Under the pieces are notes generated by a model. That model was not told where the DNA came from and ran no database searches. It saw only the letters and a list, made by a program, of their open reading frames with translations. Positions 63,617 through 64,000 of a DNA stretch of 64,000 bases are shown here, piece after piece (the stretch's first letter is position 1; the number at the start of each line of letters is the position of its first letter). The stretch is from Paraspadella gotoi. Lineage: Eukaryota; Chaetognatha. Location: the NCBI GenBank assembly GCA_051294375.1, contig CM119271.1, positions 11,799,896-11,863,895 on the forward strand, written 5' to 3'. Position numbers and translations under genes: made by a program.

Positions 63617-64000
63617 AGTCTTCGCCAATCGGGGGCGCGAGGCGCCGGCGATAATAACAACTGTGTACCTCAGATGGCGAAATCAAAAAGCAAATAAATA
63701 CGGAGGCTTGAAAAAAGAGGGACGAAAACTAAGTCGGGGGCTACAATCGTGAGAGCTACGTTGGTTGTAATCACCGGAGAAGAAAAAGAAGAAAAAAACA
63801 AACAAATATATCAGGTGCTTTCGAAATTATTATTAGAGGCGAAATTGGATGGCTAAAAGTGAAGTGAGGCGAAATCAGAAATCGGAAGTGGAAGGAGAGA
63901 AGGGGTCCTTTGATTCAGAACCTCTATCCCCTTTCCCATCTGGAATATAGCGACTCTTTTTTTCATAGAGAAAGGCCAAAAACGGAAACGATGCAGTACA
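63617..64000. other. Upstream region of ACTR6 at window edge
   Basis: 384 bp with no recognised coding sequence. It may contain the ACTR6 leader, including a CAG|GTAC-like donor near 63667, and the end of the next gene. Confidence 0.5.

Noticed and set aside
62435-63697. 420-codon plus-strand ORF opposite ACTR6
   Set aside because: It is the antisense of a strongly conserved gene with GC-rich third positions; the translation shows no domain and ACTR6 is certain.

Overview
This is animal nuclear DNA. The genes carry many short spliceosomal GT-AG introns, and several products are animal-type families (OSBPL9/ORP9, WDR13, ASNSD1, HMG20, CDCA7, NUP62, RHBDD1). Coding DNA is GC-rich and introns and intergenic DNA are AT-rich. 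Genes are packed tightly, often 90-400 bp apart. This suggests an invertebrate with a compact genome; a non-bilaterian such as a sponge is possible, but the sequence alone does not settle it. No bacterial or viral genes were seen.

All 25 gene models lie on the minus strand, so transcription runs from right to left. From right to left: ACTR6, a Lys/Ser-rich nuclear protein, PIGU, ALG11, a gene for only the N-terminal part of REV3L, eIF4E, ERAL1, HMG20, RHBDD1, an alpha/beta hydrolase, OSBPL9, a small membrane protein, SDHAF3 overlapping SDHAF2, ASNSD1, CDCA7, POLR3F, an unrecognised nuclear-type protein, BCS1L with a small gene nested in its third intron, NUP62, UGDH, ECHDC1, WDR13, and the 5' end of NSUN2 running off the left edge. 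Most are housekeeping genes: mitochondrial complex II/III assembly and mitoribosome (SDHAF2, SDHAF3, BCS1L, ERAL1), ER glycan/GPI synthesis (ALG11, PIGU), chromatin (ACTR6, HMG20, CDCA7), RNA and translation (POLR3F, eIF4E, NSUN2) and lipid/sugar metabolism (OSBPL9, ECHDC1, UGDH).

The most notable observations are these. (1) The whole window is a unidirectional gene array. (2) SDHAF3 and SDHAF2 share an ATGA stop/start overlap, and the spliced SDHAF3 coding sequence contains no other ATG in any frame. (3) A REV3L gene ends after about 488 codons with no polymerase domain nearby. (4) Splice sites have been duplicated or amplified: a 12-unit minisatellite of acceptors in ERAL1, a 70-bp intron bounded by an AG|GT duplication, and a duplicated acceptor in NSUN2. 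(5) An interspersed repeat ends next to splice acceptors, and a complementary octamer-containing motif sits near intron ends. (6) A pair of inverted repeats carries hammerhead-ribozyme-like cores.

The assembly has small errors. UGDH exons 1-2 hold six single-base insertions; NUP62, OSBPL9, the nested gene and the small membrane protein each show one or two indels; and a 10-N gap in RHBDD1 is flanked by a 13-bp duplicated overlap. These read as uncorrected long-read errors rather than biology.
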